This document shows positions 1 to 11,832 of a stretch of 64,000 bases of DNA, piece after piece. Position 1 is the first letter of the stretch; every line of letters starts with the position of its first letter. Below the pieces are notes generated by a model that worked only from the letters and a program-made list of their open reading frames with translations, ran no database searches and was not told the origin of the DNA. Made by a program: the position numbers and the translations under genes. This DNA comes from Branchiostoma lanceolatum (Eukaryota; Chordata; Leptocardii; Amphioxiformes; Branchiostomatidae): positions 15,321,424 through 15,385,423 of the forward strand of contig NC_089732.1 in assembly GCF_035083965.1 (NCBI RefSeq), written 5' to 3'.

Positions 1-1500
1 GAGTATTTCTAATAGAATATAGGAGGAGATTAGATACATTGACAATGTAAGAGAACATTGTAATTTACTTGTATTAAGAACTCTAGTACATTCCTTACCC
101 AATTAAACTTTCTTGCTGGGTACCTTTCCTAAGATACATAATAAATGTTAAAGAAGGTGAAATGGCTTAAAGAGAATTTTGTATACTAGATAAGGAGGGA
201 GTGGTTATTCGTTAAAGTTTTAAATCTAGCAGTGTTCTGGTGATAAGGCTTTTATAATGTCCATTAACTGATTAGATATGGGACCAGTTACCTTATAGTA
301 TAGTAGTAATTGTAGTTGCTTGTGTTAAAAAGGGAGAAATCTAAGAGTTATTTTTGATAACATTTTAATAGAGTGAACCATGTACATTGCATTACTAGTA
401 ACACAAAGATCAATCAAGCTAAAGATGAACACAGACATGCATTCCAGACAGTCATTAACTGATTTGATATACTTAGTGTTTACTGTTACTGTTAACCTTT
501 ACTGTTTCTATTGTTAACTGTTACTGTTTGTTTTATTACTGTTACTGTTTGTTTTATTACCTTTACAGTTGATATTGTTTACTGTTACTGTTTAGCTTTT
601 TTGACTGTTGCTGTGCTATACATTAAAGCTGAAAGTGACAAGACAAGGCTCAAACTGAACTGGGCTTTGGCCTGTGAAAATGAGTTCTAAGTAATTGACC
701 AATTGTCAGGCATCTATTGATGCAAGTATTTTGAATAAACTAACAAGGTCAAGACTCAAATTCATCTGAGCGGTACATTTCAATTACTGATTCATAGATC
801 AATAAATGGTGATGGCTAATCCTTGGAAATATTTTACGAGAAGCTAACAAATCAATTATTAAAGACTAATTATTATCAATTGCAGATTTTCTTCCTTAAG
901 CCCTGCTCAAGTTATAGATTATATCGTCCAGGTCTTTTTGGGGGAAATGTTTCAATAAACATCACCCGGTTCTCTTAAAAAATCTTAGTCCAATACTTGT
1001 AGAAACCGGTAAGAGTTGGTACTGACTGTGTAATCAAATCAGCTAATTTGAGGTAGAACGTCGATAAGCTGACAAAAAGTGATATTTTTCGAGTAATAAG
1101 GTTAGGAGTTCAAAGGTGAAGTCACGTCCACAATGCACTGCGCATTTCTGTGACCTGTTTGACGCTTGGGTCTTTGTTGTCCGCTTTCTTCCTATTTTCA
1201 TCTACTTAGTACATAATTCCACCAGGGTACAGAATTTAACCACCCTGAAAAGATACGTCCAAACAGATCTCCAACCCGACTAGCCTGGGTGCCATGCTAT
1301 TTCTACCGGGGCTCCTACACTCGCTTCTTCGTAATAATTCTTTGTATGCTAAGAATGCATTTAGTGTACCAAACATGCCGGTATACACTTTCAGCACTGG
1401 AACCAAGTGCTGAAAAAGGAGAGCGTGGTTTTCGTAGTTTTGCAAAACAAGGTAAAGCAGTTGAACCTCAGACTGAGGACGAAGAATGACGCTTTCTTAA
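1..1500. other. AT-rich non-coding stretch without a recognisable gene
   Basis: No ORF here resembles a known protein and no convincing exon was found. The only structure is a degenerate TTACTG-rich tandem stretch near 476-600 and a short AGCCTGGGTGCCA match near 1283, which equals the arm of the fold-back element at 26229-26333. Confidence 0.5.
476..600. repeat. Degenerate TTACTGTT tandem repeat
   Basis: The words TTACTGTTACTG and TTTACTGTT recur about ten times with small spacers. It is a simple-sequence tract with no coding potential. Confidence 0.7.
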
Positions 1501-1507
1501 ATGTAAC

Positions 1508-3050
1508 AAGAGTTCTACGACCTTATACCTTCGCCAAATGATTTTGACCTATATGACTGAGTGTTTTTCACCAATCATCAATCATACCAGTTGATCACCT
1601 TCACCCAAACCTCCTTGTTATGACTATGAGCTTAACAAAGAAGGTTATGCTAACATTTATCATCAATTATGCAAATAAGCTCCCATCTTATTAGCATAAG
1701 TTGATTCAATGGTGTTCACATTCACACAACTTCCTAATGCCACAAGTATGAAATTGCCGTCATTTACTAGTATGGAATTATAGTAGTTTCTCATTAATTA
1801 TGCAAATTAGGCCCACATTTGCATATTTCCTATCTATCAACATTCCTCTCTTCCTTAGTTACAAATGTCACATATTTGAATAGTCATATCATGGAACACA
1901 GCAGATTTTTAAAATCGCCTCATTAATTATGCGAGTTAGAATTTGATTTGCATAATTATCATCCAATCATACAAAGCATCACGTAAGCTATCTACATACC
2001 AAAAATCATGACCATCCATCAAGACCATCTCGAGTTATAGTTTTTTCTCATTAATTATGTAAATGAGGTTCTAATTTGTAACGCTGATATCTATTAATAT
2101 TTCTCTCTTCCTCAGTTACATATGTCACATGTTTGAGAGTCCTATCATGGAAATCGATGGATGTATAAACTTTCCTCATTAATTATGCAAATTAGATACT
2201 GATTTGCATAATAAGTGTCTAATCATGTACATCAGCACTCAAGCTATGTACTTACAAAAATGTATGACCTTCCACCAAGCCCTTCTTGAGTAATTCCCTT
2301 TCAAAGTCTGAAGCAAAACCTGCCCCTGCAGTTCAAAAAAAGTTGCTAGGGGGCGCAAACCTAAACCACTTACTCTCTATTCAACGAGCTATCTACCACT
2401 CAAAAATCAGTTCCATAGCATGTCCGGAACACGAGTTATCAAAACAGGAAGTTCCGCTGCAGTACCGTAACAAGCCGCTAAGGGGCCCAAAATCTGATCA
2501 TTTTCAGGTTTTATCAAGACCTACCAACATACCAAATACCAAGGCAATCCATCCAAGAATTCTCGACTTATCGTGTTCACTAACAGACACACAGACATGC
2601 TCAGTAAAATATAACCTTCTCAGCAAAGGTAATAACTTTCAGACTACATCCTGTAATCCATATTACACCACTTTCTGCTGCTTATACCTTACCAATGCCT
2701 ACAGCTGGCTGACAGCCAATTTGTCCGAGTGACTGACGTTTCCTGCCTTCACTGTGACATGACCCCTCAGGACCTCTACCCCTATCCATGACGCCTTGAA
2801 ACAACACAGCCAACACGTACACATACTTCAGCATACAATTTAACACATTTTTACACTTTTCTCGTTAATGATGCAAAACACTTCGCCCAAAATCTAATCA
2901 TCTTGAGATTTCCCACATACACACCGACACACCAACTACGAAAACAAACCATCCAGGCGTTCTCGACTTATTCTGTTCCCTAACAGACACACAGACAAGC
3001 ATCAACGAATAACCTTCTTGACGAAACTTCGTCGACGAAGGTAATAATCT
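1508..3050. repeat. Interspersed repeat family with ATTAATTATGCAAAT words, two overlapping copies
   Basis: The block starts near GTTCTACGACCTTATA and has many ATTAATTATGCAAATTAG-type words. It then has a segment with CAGTTC, GCTAGGGGGC, TACCACTCAAAAATCA and ACACACAGACA, and ends with the small palindrome CCTTCTCAGCAAAGG. The same order of words recurs near 14690-15020, 23370-25410, 44880-45250, 55390-55640 (reverse) and 57560-58345. The predicted 148-residue ORF at 2286-2732 lies inside this repeat and is judged non-coding. The class of the element is unknown. Confidence 0.7.
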
Positions 3051-3195
3051 AAAATGTTTTAAAAAGCTATTTCACTTCTCCAGTTGTTTAGGACGCAACT
3101 ACAAATTGTTTTGTCGTTGTCGTTGCCGTTTCTTGATTTACACAAACAACTTTGAGAAAACTGTGGTTTATTTGTTTGGATACAAATTCCCTGTT

Positions 3196-4133
3196 TTAAC
3201 CCTAATAGTATCCAGACTGGGGGGGGGGGGGGCTAAAAGTGCCCGCGCCAACTTCGACATCGTATTACTGCCGAACGATGTGTGCTAGGACAACCAAACT
3301 TGGTGACTTTTCCTAAAATTTTGTTGGCAACAATTTTATAATAATGATTTAAGTTTATCATTTTTACATGTTGCCATGGCAACGGGTTTCTGATTGGCAT
3401 TTTATGCAATAATCACTAATATTTTGAAAACAATGATATTTCTCGGGTTTTCTTGCACAACTACACTAGTTTTCCTTCATGTATAACATAACATGTAATT
3501 AGATGTAACTTTTCTGATTCGATATTCATAATTTATGCTCATTTGATGACGTAATCAGCCAAAATCCAAGATGGCGGACTATATCACTATTTCAGGTATC
3601 AGCAGGCTTTTTCGCCCTTAAAATCGTCCATACCTGACATTTTCTTTATCAGAAACATTTACATTAACGTTTTTATTCTATTTTCAGCGTCCTTTGGGGT
3701 CATAAGTGGAAAAAAAGGATTTTTAAAAATTTCAAAATGGCCGATCCAAGATGGCGGATCCCAAGGGATCGCTAACAACACATGACGCCATTCTATGACG
3801 TCATTTTGACGTCAACGTACCTACCATTGACGTTGTATGTCTTTGCATACCTTAACATGAATAATACAAACCGTTTTGTTTGATTCCTTTAGATATTACG
3901 GGAATTCCCTATTTAGCCAATAAAATCACATCGATGACGTCATAATTACGTCATATTACGTCATAACGTCACCAAAATTACAGGAATTATAAAACTTGAC
4001 GTGAATATCACTCCCTACAAATTTAGTGATGATACACCATACCGTTCGGAAATTATGAGGGGGGGTGACGAATCACCCCCCCCCCCCCCCCAGTCCCAGA
4101 TATACCAAAAAAGCTCAGTCTGGATAGGGTTAA
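3196..4133. mobile_element. piggyBac-like non-autonomous element with TTAA target duplication
   Basis: The left end reads TTAA-CCCTA and the right end TAGGG-TTAA, with the inverted word TCCAGACTG next to both ends and a poly-G/poly-C run inside each end (about 3221-3232 and 4074-4091). TTAA duplication with CCCT termini is the hallmark of piggyBac. No transposase is encoded in the ~930 bp interior. The interior is rich in CRE-like TGACGTCA and TTACGTCA words at 3796-3815 and 3934-3973. Confidence 0.7.
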
Positions 4134-4559
4134 ACTCAACACACAAACAAACCTACCAATTACTATCAATTTTCAAAATAAGAAACGACTGCAATTTTGT
4201 AGACAGCAGGTGAAAAACATGATTGCATAGTGTCAGATGAAATATTGTCCTGCGGTTTGTTTCTTTAGGTTGACCCCTAAGGGGCGGTGCCGGAATCGCA
4301 GGGGTCAAAATCGACGTTGTCTCCGCTGGCAATCTCCGCAATTACCGTCTGAGGGAAAACTGAGCGGACGTATCGTCCTGTGATTAACTGCTGAGGTGAT
4401 ACAGACAGGACGTTTTAGTCTATAATTACTTCAATTACTGTGTCTGAGGAATACAAGCTCTAACACAAATCTACAACTTTAAATACGGTATATTATCACC
4501 CGGTCCAGAACACGGGTATCGAACGTTTGCGCGGTTTATTAATTTTTTATTGTTAAAAT

Positions 4560-5205
4560 GACATCCATTAGTGAATTGCACTGATGCAATTCACTACTCT
4601 CTACCTGGAGTCATATAGTAATACATAATTACACATAACATTGGTACACATACACATAACATTACATAGTATATACGTATCTACACAATTTCAATTTTCT
4701 ACCAGTTCAGAATGTTTGAGTCCGTTTTTAGTCTGTCTTTGATGAGTAGTTTGAAGGAGGATGGAGCAGATGGTCTGATGTGTTGTGGAAGAGTGTTGTA
4801 GGATTTTGCGCACCGGTACAGGAAGGACTTTGTTGTAGATGTTGTTTTTGGTTCGGATAGTTTGAAGTCATTGCGTTTTGCGGATCTTGTGCTGTACGTG
4901 TGTTGATGAGATACGAGATGTAGTTTGTTGTAAAGAGTGGAAGGTTGGTTGAAAAAGAGAATTTTGTGGAAAGTGCACATGTTGCTGATGTAAAGTCTCT
5001 CCGAAACAGTCTGCCACGATAACACACAATTCATTTCCCGGATCGATATGCGGTTAGATTCCGGAATGAGTTTTCCCGCCTTATTTTGCATAACTTGAAG
5101 TGAATTGATTTTTTTCTGTGAAGTAGAATTACACACCGCTGTGCAGGAAACAAGTTCAAAAGTTGTGTTAGCAAAGGGCAATTTTAGTCTAGGATACAAA
5201 ATGGC
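4560..5205 (-). mobile_element. 3' part of a non-LTR retrotransposon (LINE)
   Basis: Holds the end of a reverse-transcriptase ORF (4699-5199) and its 3' UTR towards lower coordinates. It is truncated at the 5' end, which is usual for LINE copies. It abuts the stray satellite half-monomer at 5211. Confidence 0.7.
4699..5199 (-). pseudogene. LINE reverse transcriptase, C-terminal fragment
   Basis: The 166-residue reading frame has the pattern found after the catalytic part of CR1/L2/jockey-type reverse transcriptases: LQVMQNKAGKLI, then LSWQTVSERLY, then a KSFLYRCAKSYNTLPQHIR block and a terminal FKLLIKDRLK. The catalytic YXDD region is absent, so this is a 5'-truncated, dead copy. Subfamily cannot be told by eye. 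The frame is open, so the insertion may be fairly young. Confidence 0.7.
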
Positions 5206-5210
5206 GCTTG

Positions 5211-5291
5211 CTCCGGTCTAAAATTCAATCTCTTTATCAGAATGTTCAAACTTTACATTCAAACGATAGGGCCCTTGGTGGGTATTTGAGG
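5211..5291 (+). repeat. Left half of a satellite monomer interrupted by the RAG1-like element
   Basis: From GCTCCGGTCTAAAATTC to TATTTGAGG this matches, almost base for base, the second half of the ~178 bp monomers at 11855-14480. The rest of the same monomer resumes at 11855 with GAGGAAATGAAACC, after 6.56 kb of inserted DNA. The two pieces joined give an ordinary monomer. Confidence 0.9.
5288..5291. other. Left target-site duplication GAGG
   Basis: The uninterrupted monomers read TATTTGAGGAAATG. Here the left flank ends TTGAGG and the right flank begins GAGGAAATG, so GAGG is present on both sides. One more base to the left does not match (T versus G). Confidence 0.8.
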
Positions 5292-5323
5292 CACGGATGG
5301 TCTGGGTATACCAGATTGCATTT

Positions 5324-5350
5324 CTTAGTGTGCGCCTGCGCAAGATTAGC
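5324..5350 (+). repeat. Left subterminal inverted repeat of the RAG1-like element
   Basis: The core GTGTGCGCCTGCGCAAGATT matches the reverse complement of 11806-11832, with 23 of 27 positions identical over the whole block. It begins 32 bp inside the left end. Between end and motif lies a near-palindrome TCTGGGTATACCAGA (5301-5315) that has no partner at the right end. Likely a transposase-binding site, by analogy. Confidence 0.8.
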
Positions 5351-6069
5351 CTCGCGAGATCTCCCCGCGTGATACTGCGAGATCTTGTTACCCAGCCCCT
5401 AGCAACAGCTGATTACTCCTTGTAACCATGGTCTTTGGGGAGGATGAAACCATTCATCAACCCTAAAGTAGCTGTCTTACAAAAATTTAAGCCCTGCCCT
5501 CTGGAAGGCCAGTGACCCCATGAGTCACCTTTGGGGATATCACTCCTAAAATCCCAGACACACTTGCCCATGTGTGCCGGCTGACCTCTGATTTTGCGTC
5601 TTTTCAACTGCTCTTTTCACCCTTTCTGTCACTTGAAACATGGTAATCTTTCTACTCTTTGTCTAAGGCATACTTTTATCTACCCTATGATATAATTACT
5701 TCTACCATTGTATTTTTTCCCTTTCTTCTATGTGTTGATGAAAATGTCAGTTCAGACACGTGGGTGTGCATGACTGACCTGTCCAGTATCTAGGTCACAG
5801 CCAATTTCTTGTTTGTTACCTCCTTATACTACGTCTAACTGCATTTAGAGACAAGTATTATGCATTAAGTAACCAAAAAAACACCAAGAGATGAACATTT
5901 CTTTGTCATAATACATATATTGAGACATATATTCTGGTCACAGTGTACATGAAGGGACTCCCCCCCCCACCCCCTTCACCCTATCCACAATAGAAACCTT
6001 CCTTGCACATTTCGGACCTAGTTTTACTATCATAGAAAGTATTGGCCTGTACTTTTTCAACCCTTCATC
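5351..6069 (+). promoter_or_regulatory. 5' leader and presumed promoter of the RAG1-like gene
   Basis: No coding exon was recognised between the left repeat and the ATG at 6070. The region must hold the promoter if the element is autonomous. I see no clear TATA box. A poly-C run lies at about 5961-5975. Confidence 0.4.
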
Positions 6070-9000
6070 ATGTCTGCCAACTTTGGTCTTGAACATGTAA
6101 AGAGTTTATCAAAACTCTGCCGATTCTGTGGCGAGTCTGTTTTGACCAAGACGGACAAAAAAAACCACTTAAAACCACGAGCTTGCATTGACTATGTGAA
6201 GAAAATTCAGGAGGTTTGGAATGTTAATGTTGAAAATGACAAGAGCTACAAACACCCCCCCTTTTTCTGCCATCGGTGCAAGTTAATATTGCACAAGCCA
6301 CCCTCTACGCAGGCACCAAAGCGTGAGTCTTGGTACCCGCACTGGTGGGGTGATGAGTGTGTCACCTGTAAAAAAGTTGCGTCACTTGCTCGAGGTGGTA
6401 GAACTGTGAAGAAAAGGTCCCCAGGTAGACCAAAGATGAAGACACCTAAGGCTACAGATGATAAGGTTGAACAAGAGCAGAGTACAGGTACTGCCAAATT
6501 GTCAGAGGAACTATTTCAGACATTGCTTGACAAGCTGGATGACTATCCATATGATGAGGCTAGGTTTGAACCCATCTGTAACCTTTCTGCTTACACATGT
6601 GGTATCTGCCAGTCATTTTTGTATCTTCCTATTGAGACCCCCTGTGCTCACATTTTCTGTTTTGAGTGTATACAAAAATCATTTGAGATAGGAAAAACAA
6701 ATACTATTGGCTGTGCTATCTGCAAAGCACAAGTAATGCAAACAGACCTGAAACCCGTCCATAGAACCTGGGGGAGTTGCTACACTCAGTTGACATTTAG
6801 CTGCAAAAACTGTTCATCTCAGTTAAGGTTGGAACAACTTAAGCACCACCTTGACTGCAACTCGAAAGCAGAAGTCACAGTGGGCCCCTCTTCCACTCCT
6901 GCATCACATACTTCCCTGCAGCCTGTCCGAGTCATTCTTGTAGTACCCCCAGTGGCATCTAATCCTCCTACTGTTACAACTAGTAGTGTAGTGACATCTT
7001 CGAACCCTACGCTAAGCAACACATCTACTTGTACATCATCTGCTCCTTCTACATCATCTACTCCTTCTACATCATCTGCTCCTTCTACATCTTCACCTTC
7101 TTCAAGCCAAATTGTGCCTGGGGCTGCCCCACCCTCCAGCACAGGTTATGGCAAAGTCACCATTGACATAAATGAAGAAGGTCCGCTAACAGCAGAGCAA
7201 GAAGATACTTTTACAGCATTATACCGTCGCAAGGCAGAGACGAGCACAGACAAGGGCAGTGTTCTAGTTAAAACTGGAGGACAGGTATGGAACCTATTTT
7301 GTATTCTACATGATACTACGAGAAAAAGAAAGGTGAACTTTTATGACACGTACATTACTTACTTTCTATTGGAATGATACTTGAACTGCATGTTACAAAG
7401 TTGGTCTAAATAGAATTACATATACTTTCACAAGTTAGCACTCAAATATAACAATCTAAAAATAATGTTTGGCTGCAATGTCTGACAACAAAAATGACTA
7501 CTATGGTTTCCATTCCATTGCGGCTTTCAGTCGGTGATATTTGTTCCTTTTTTAATTGTCTAGCCCCTGAAACTAGTACATGTACCAAAGCCCCGGAAAA
7601 CTGCTAGTGAGGCAGCACCATCCACCATAAGAAAACACGCCAAGTTCATGCAGGGTGTAAGGGACCAGGTCAGTCGTGGGGACCCTGCTGCACTGATGAA
7701 GGAAGAACTCAAGATCCATTCTCGGCATGAGCTGCAGAAGATGCTGCAGGAGCTGAAGCTGGACCAGGTCCGCATTCCAACTGGGCACCTGCTGGCAGCA
7801 AAGGTGGACATTGGGATGAATTGGAATCAGTGCAGGAAACTTCGAAGGTACATCAACAACACAAATCTTTGCCTGAACACAAACATTTTCTTTATCACTG
7901 TCTTAAAGGACATATATGTGATTAACTCAGTTTAAACACAGTGTTCTGTTGTGTTATGTTACAGGTGGCTTAAAGGATATGGCGTGAGTATGGAGAGTGA
8001 AAAAGCATCCAGGGCTGTTGCTACACAGCTTCTCTCCAAGATTCCCACAATTGCAGAAAAATTACCTTTTTCTGTGAAGGGGGCCAAAGACAGCACGGTG
8101 GAGCTTCTGCCTTGCGCCTATGTAATCTCTTTACAGGATGCTATCTTCGACAACCTGAAAAGAAACCAGACAGCAGGGTAAGAAACTGACTTTGGCCTTC
8201 AAAGTTCAAACATGTTTTCATGCCAACATTTGAATTACATTTTTGACAGTGAAACTTACAAGACATATTCACTCTTTACAGCACCCTAACCTGGCACGCG
8301 GGGAAAATCCCAGAAAAGGAAATCTGGGTCAAGGTTGGGGGAGATCATGGAGGAGGGTCGTTCAAAATGGCATTCCAGATTCTCAACAAGGAGCGGCCCA
8401 ACTCCAAGAGCAACACCACTGTCTTTTGCATCTTCAATGCAAAAGACAGTAGGGAGAACCTCAACCTTGCCACCAGCAGGTTTGCCACAGAGATCAAGGA
8501 TCTCCAGCAGTTAAAATGGACGTACGTTAACATCTGTTATACACATATGACTTAGGAGCATGCCAAAAAGATAACTTTCAGACACTTGTTATTTACACAA
8601 TGTGAGTATGGACGAAAAGATCTCCCTTTCTTTGGTATAAGCATGTTACCATCGCCCCATGATAATGTTGAATCAAATTTGTGTTGCAGGTGCCAAGACG
8701 GGAATGAATTCTCCCTCCGCCTCTTCCCAGCTGGGGACTATGCATACCTGTGCCTGTGGTATGGCTTATCTGGTGCTTGTGGTAAGGAAATTAAATAAGT
8801 TGAATAATGTTGAACAATAAATGACCTGTTTGACTTACACTACATGTAGGTTAAAACCATAGTATTTTTGTATTAACTAGTCTCTCTGACTGAGGTTGTG
8901 CTATCTTTCTACCACAGGAACTCATCCTTGTTTGTGGTGTGATATCACCCTAGATGAAATTAAAGACACCGACAATTGTAGATTAATAATCCCCCCAAGA

Positions 9001-10618
9001 AACCTGGAAAGCCTGGCTGAAAACCACAAGAAGTTCCTCCTTGAGGGCAAAGGAAACCTTAAGCTGGCCAAGAAGTACCACAATGCCATCGCGCCAGTTA
9101 TGTTTGAAGTGCCCATAGACCAGGTAAGTTTGTACACACACACAGAATTACATCTTTTTTTAAATTATCCTATTCCCTGGCATATCTCAAATAGTCTAAG
9201 CCTCCATGTCTGTGTTTACAGGTTGTGGTACCTGGTCTACATATCAGCCTGGGCATCTACCTCAAGCTGTTCAAGCTGATGGAGAGTGAGCTGCACGATA
9301 TTGATCTGAAGCTGCAGACATACCTCTCCACAGTCTTGGATGAAGGTGAGGTCACCAAGGAGGAACTGTTGGCAGACGAGCACCTTGGGAAGTTCAAGGC
9401 GTACGTGGCTGCCATCGATGAAGCTCGAGGCCTGGATGAGAAAGCTGACGCCCTTGAGGAGAAGCTGGAGCAGGAGGAGAATCAGCTGGGGTGGCAGGCA
9501 TTTACTGACCTTGTGGAGCCTAGCGCTGATACTGACATGGCAGACGCTGAGTTCGAGAAAGCCTGCAGTGCCATCAAAGACCTATGCGTGGAGAAAGATA
9601 AGCTGGTAAGCATGTGCACACTATAAATTAGTATAATAATAAGAAGTCAGATATACAAATTTTAGACTTATACTTGTATACTATCATTGCACTTAATTTT
9701 AATCTATTTCATTACTCATGCAGAGGAAAGGGGCAGCCGAGCTACGACAAAAAGCGTCAGTGAAGGTAGGGCAGGGTCCAATAACATCTGAGCTAGACCC
9801 TGCGCTTCAGGAGTTGCACGTGCAAAGACAAGCCTACCACAGCGGCTCGTTCATAGGCAACCATGTCAACACTATGCTTCAGGCAAGTACTTGATAACAA
9901 TTTTCAGTGTTTTGTTTCTACAACAAACCATCATTTACGAATTTCGAATCTATTCTGATGACAGTTCATTTACATACACAGGACGAATCCATCAAAAAGC
10001 TGACAGCAGTCATCACCTCCGTTGTGACAGACATAATGGAGAGGTATGATGACCTGCCTCTTACCCTGGTTCCAAAGGCAAGAGAAACAGCTCAAAAGTA
10101 CCGTCAACTTTTTGAGCTGTTTGCTTCTTGCCACAAGAAGTATTCCCATGCTGGACAAATGGATGACAGTGCAATTGATGAGCTAGGTAAGAGATTCCTT
10201 AATTCTCTTATTAAATTGGTGTGGTACTATTATTGTAATGGATGAAGTGATGTGTTGATATTATCTTTAATAATTAAGTCTTTCTATCTAACCTATTCCA
10301 GGCACAGCCATCACAGCATTTATGACGTACTACAGGGAGAAAGTACCAAATGGGTCGGTACCCATCAAGATGCACATGCTTGAGCATCATGTAGTACCTT
10401 GTGTTCGAAAATGGAGGTTCGGCTTGGGCTTCCTTGGTGAGCAGGGTTTGGAGCAGGTCCATGCCTTGTTCAACAACATTGGAAGGACAACATCCGGCAT
10501 AGCCGATCCAGTGGCCAAGCTTAACTCGACCCTGAAGAACCATCTCATCGGTGTGAGCCCCGACCATACTGGTGGTGTTCCCGACCCTGTGCCGAGAAAA
10601 AAGAGAAAAGAGAATTAG
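6070..10618 (+). CDS. RAG1-like transposase, 1,104 aa, ten exons, intact
   Basis: Exons: 6070-7284, 7564-7847, 7965-8177, 8282-8521, 8690-8781, 8918-9123, 9222-9605, 9724-9882, 9982-10186, 10302-10618. All phases agree and the sum is 3,315 nt with one stop. Introns are GT-AG except the eighth, which starts CAG|GCAAGT. N-terminal zinc pairs are C17/C20, C67/C70 and C97/C100. A C3HC4 RING is C177, C180, C192, H194, C197, C200, C215, C218, followed by C245/C248/H260/C263, as in the RAG1 N-terminus. A Ser/Thr-rich linker lies at about 300-345. Core: D592 (GGDHGGGSF), D667 (PAGDYAYL), C686/C689 (CLWC), a charged coil-like insert at about 790-840, H1024/H1029, E1046 and E1050 (GEQGLE), and the C-terminal basic motif PRKKRK. 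These match the RAG1 catalytic triad and zinc ligands in order and spacing. It probably cuts and pastes its own element; activity is inferred. Confidence 0.9.
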
Positions 10619-10786
10619 TCCTATCATGTTCAGCAATCATGACATAATATATACTATTAGAACTAGGAGTATCAATCACAACATTCAGATGTACAAACAT
10701 GTTCTGAAGTGATGATAAGTGGAATTTTGTATCTAGAGCATATTAGCCACTTGCCTGACTAGGGGGTGCTACAGCATGTTATTGTT

Positions 10787-10792
10787 AATAAA
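10787..10792 (+). terminator. AATAAA polyadenylation signal, RAG1-like gene
   Basis: First AATAAA after the stop at 10618, 169 bp downstream. A second AATAAA lies at 11086-11091. Either could end the transcript inside the element. Confidence 0.6.
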
Positions 10793-11085
10793 CTTTGTAG
10801 GATATTTGTAAACATTGTACGTTATCAACTTTTGTTCCTGAGAACAGTGTTACTGTTACAGTGTTAGATAATACCCTGTTGTTATCAAGTTACCATATTT
10901 AGTTACTTCTAAAGCTGATTGGCTCAAAGTCCTGTTGTACTGGGAATGTCCAGTCAAACGATAATACCCTTGACAATACCAAATTGAATGATTTTCTACT
11001 ATGCTTAAACCTTTACATACTTGTATATACTATAGATAGTAAAATTGTGAGGTGTGCTCTTTATTGTGTTATGATTGATGACTCA

Positions 11086-11091
11086 AATAAA
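11086..11091 (+). terminator. Second possible AATAAA polyadenylation signal
   Basis: Lies within the element, 468 bp after the stop codon. It is in AT-rich DNA, so it is weaker evidence than the first signal. Confidence 0.35.
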
Positions 11092-11805
11092 CTATGCTGT
11101 TAGAATTGTAAAAATTGTAAATTAAACATGGGATTTTCAAGAGAGAAGTAAGACCTTTGATTTTGGTTAGCATGATAATTTGTGGCATGGATGTAAGTGA
11201 AAGGGGGAGGGGGGCAGTAAATACTATATCGGTGTTGCGACACACCCTGAAACCATTTTACGTCTTCCATTCGACAATAACAGATGTTTAAACGTAAATT
11301 CACTGAAATATCCCCATATACGCCTACTTTACCCGGTTATATTCGATGATGATTGCGATGTAGAATATGCAAATTAGGTAACATGGCGGAAAAATCCTGA
11401 AAATTACCTTTTTTTCGTCGACCTCCAGCCCGTCAGAAAAAAATACACTGGTGCTAAATGGCTCCTTGGTGGACGTACGATCGATCCAGCTGAGTATTTC
11501 CGGTGGTTTTACCGATGAAGTAAGCGAGGAAACTGTGAAAATCCTTTCCTGAAGTTGTTGCATGCTGCTTCACCGACTCTGCACTTCAAATGAGTCAATT
11601 ATGGTTAAATTCCGTCAAAAACGCGAGAAATCAGATCAAAACAGAAGCCCACAAAGATGGCTGCCGGATCATTCCAGAAAGAAGGTACCTCGTGACCCGA
11701 AAGGCGGTCTTTGATTGGTTAAAACTGGTTTGGGCAGTTTTTCACCTGCAGTATGCCCACGCGACCGCATGGTGGCGCATGGAAACTCAGCCACATTACA
11801 TCATC
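11092..11805. other. Right arm of the RAG1-like element, no second gene seen
   Basis: I looked on both strands for a RAG2-like kelch protein, which in amphioxus ProtoRAG lies tail-to-tail with the RAG1-like gene. Only short unconvincing ORFs were found (for example 11324-11563 minus, 11590-11832 plus). Their residues match no family that I recognise. Confidence 0.6.
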
Positions 11806-11832
11806 GCAAATCTTGCGCATGCGTACACTTAG
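11806..11832 (-). repeat. Right subterminal inverted repeat of the RAG1-like element
   Basis: Reverse complement has the core GTGTACGCATGCGCAAGATT, the partner of 5324-5350. It ends 22 bp before the right end, against 32 bp on the left, so the two spacers differ by about one helical turn. Confidence 0.8.

Noticed and set aside
2286..2732. 148-residue ORF as a gene
   Set aside because: Falls in an interspersed repeat family, lacks family resemblance, and sister copies do not keep the frame.
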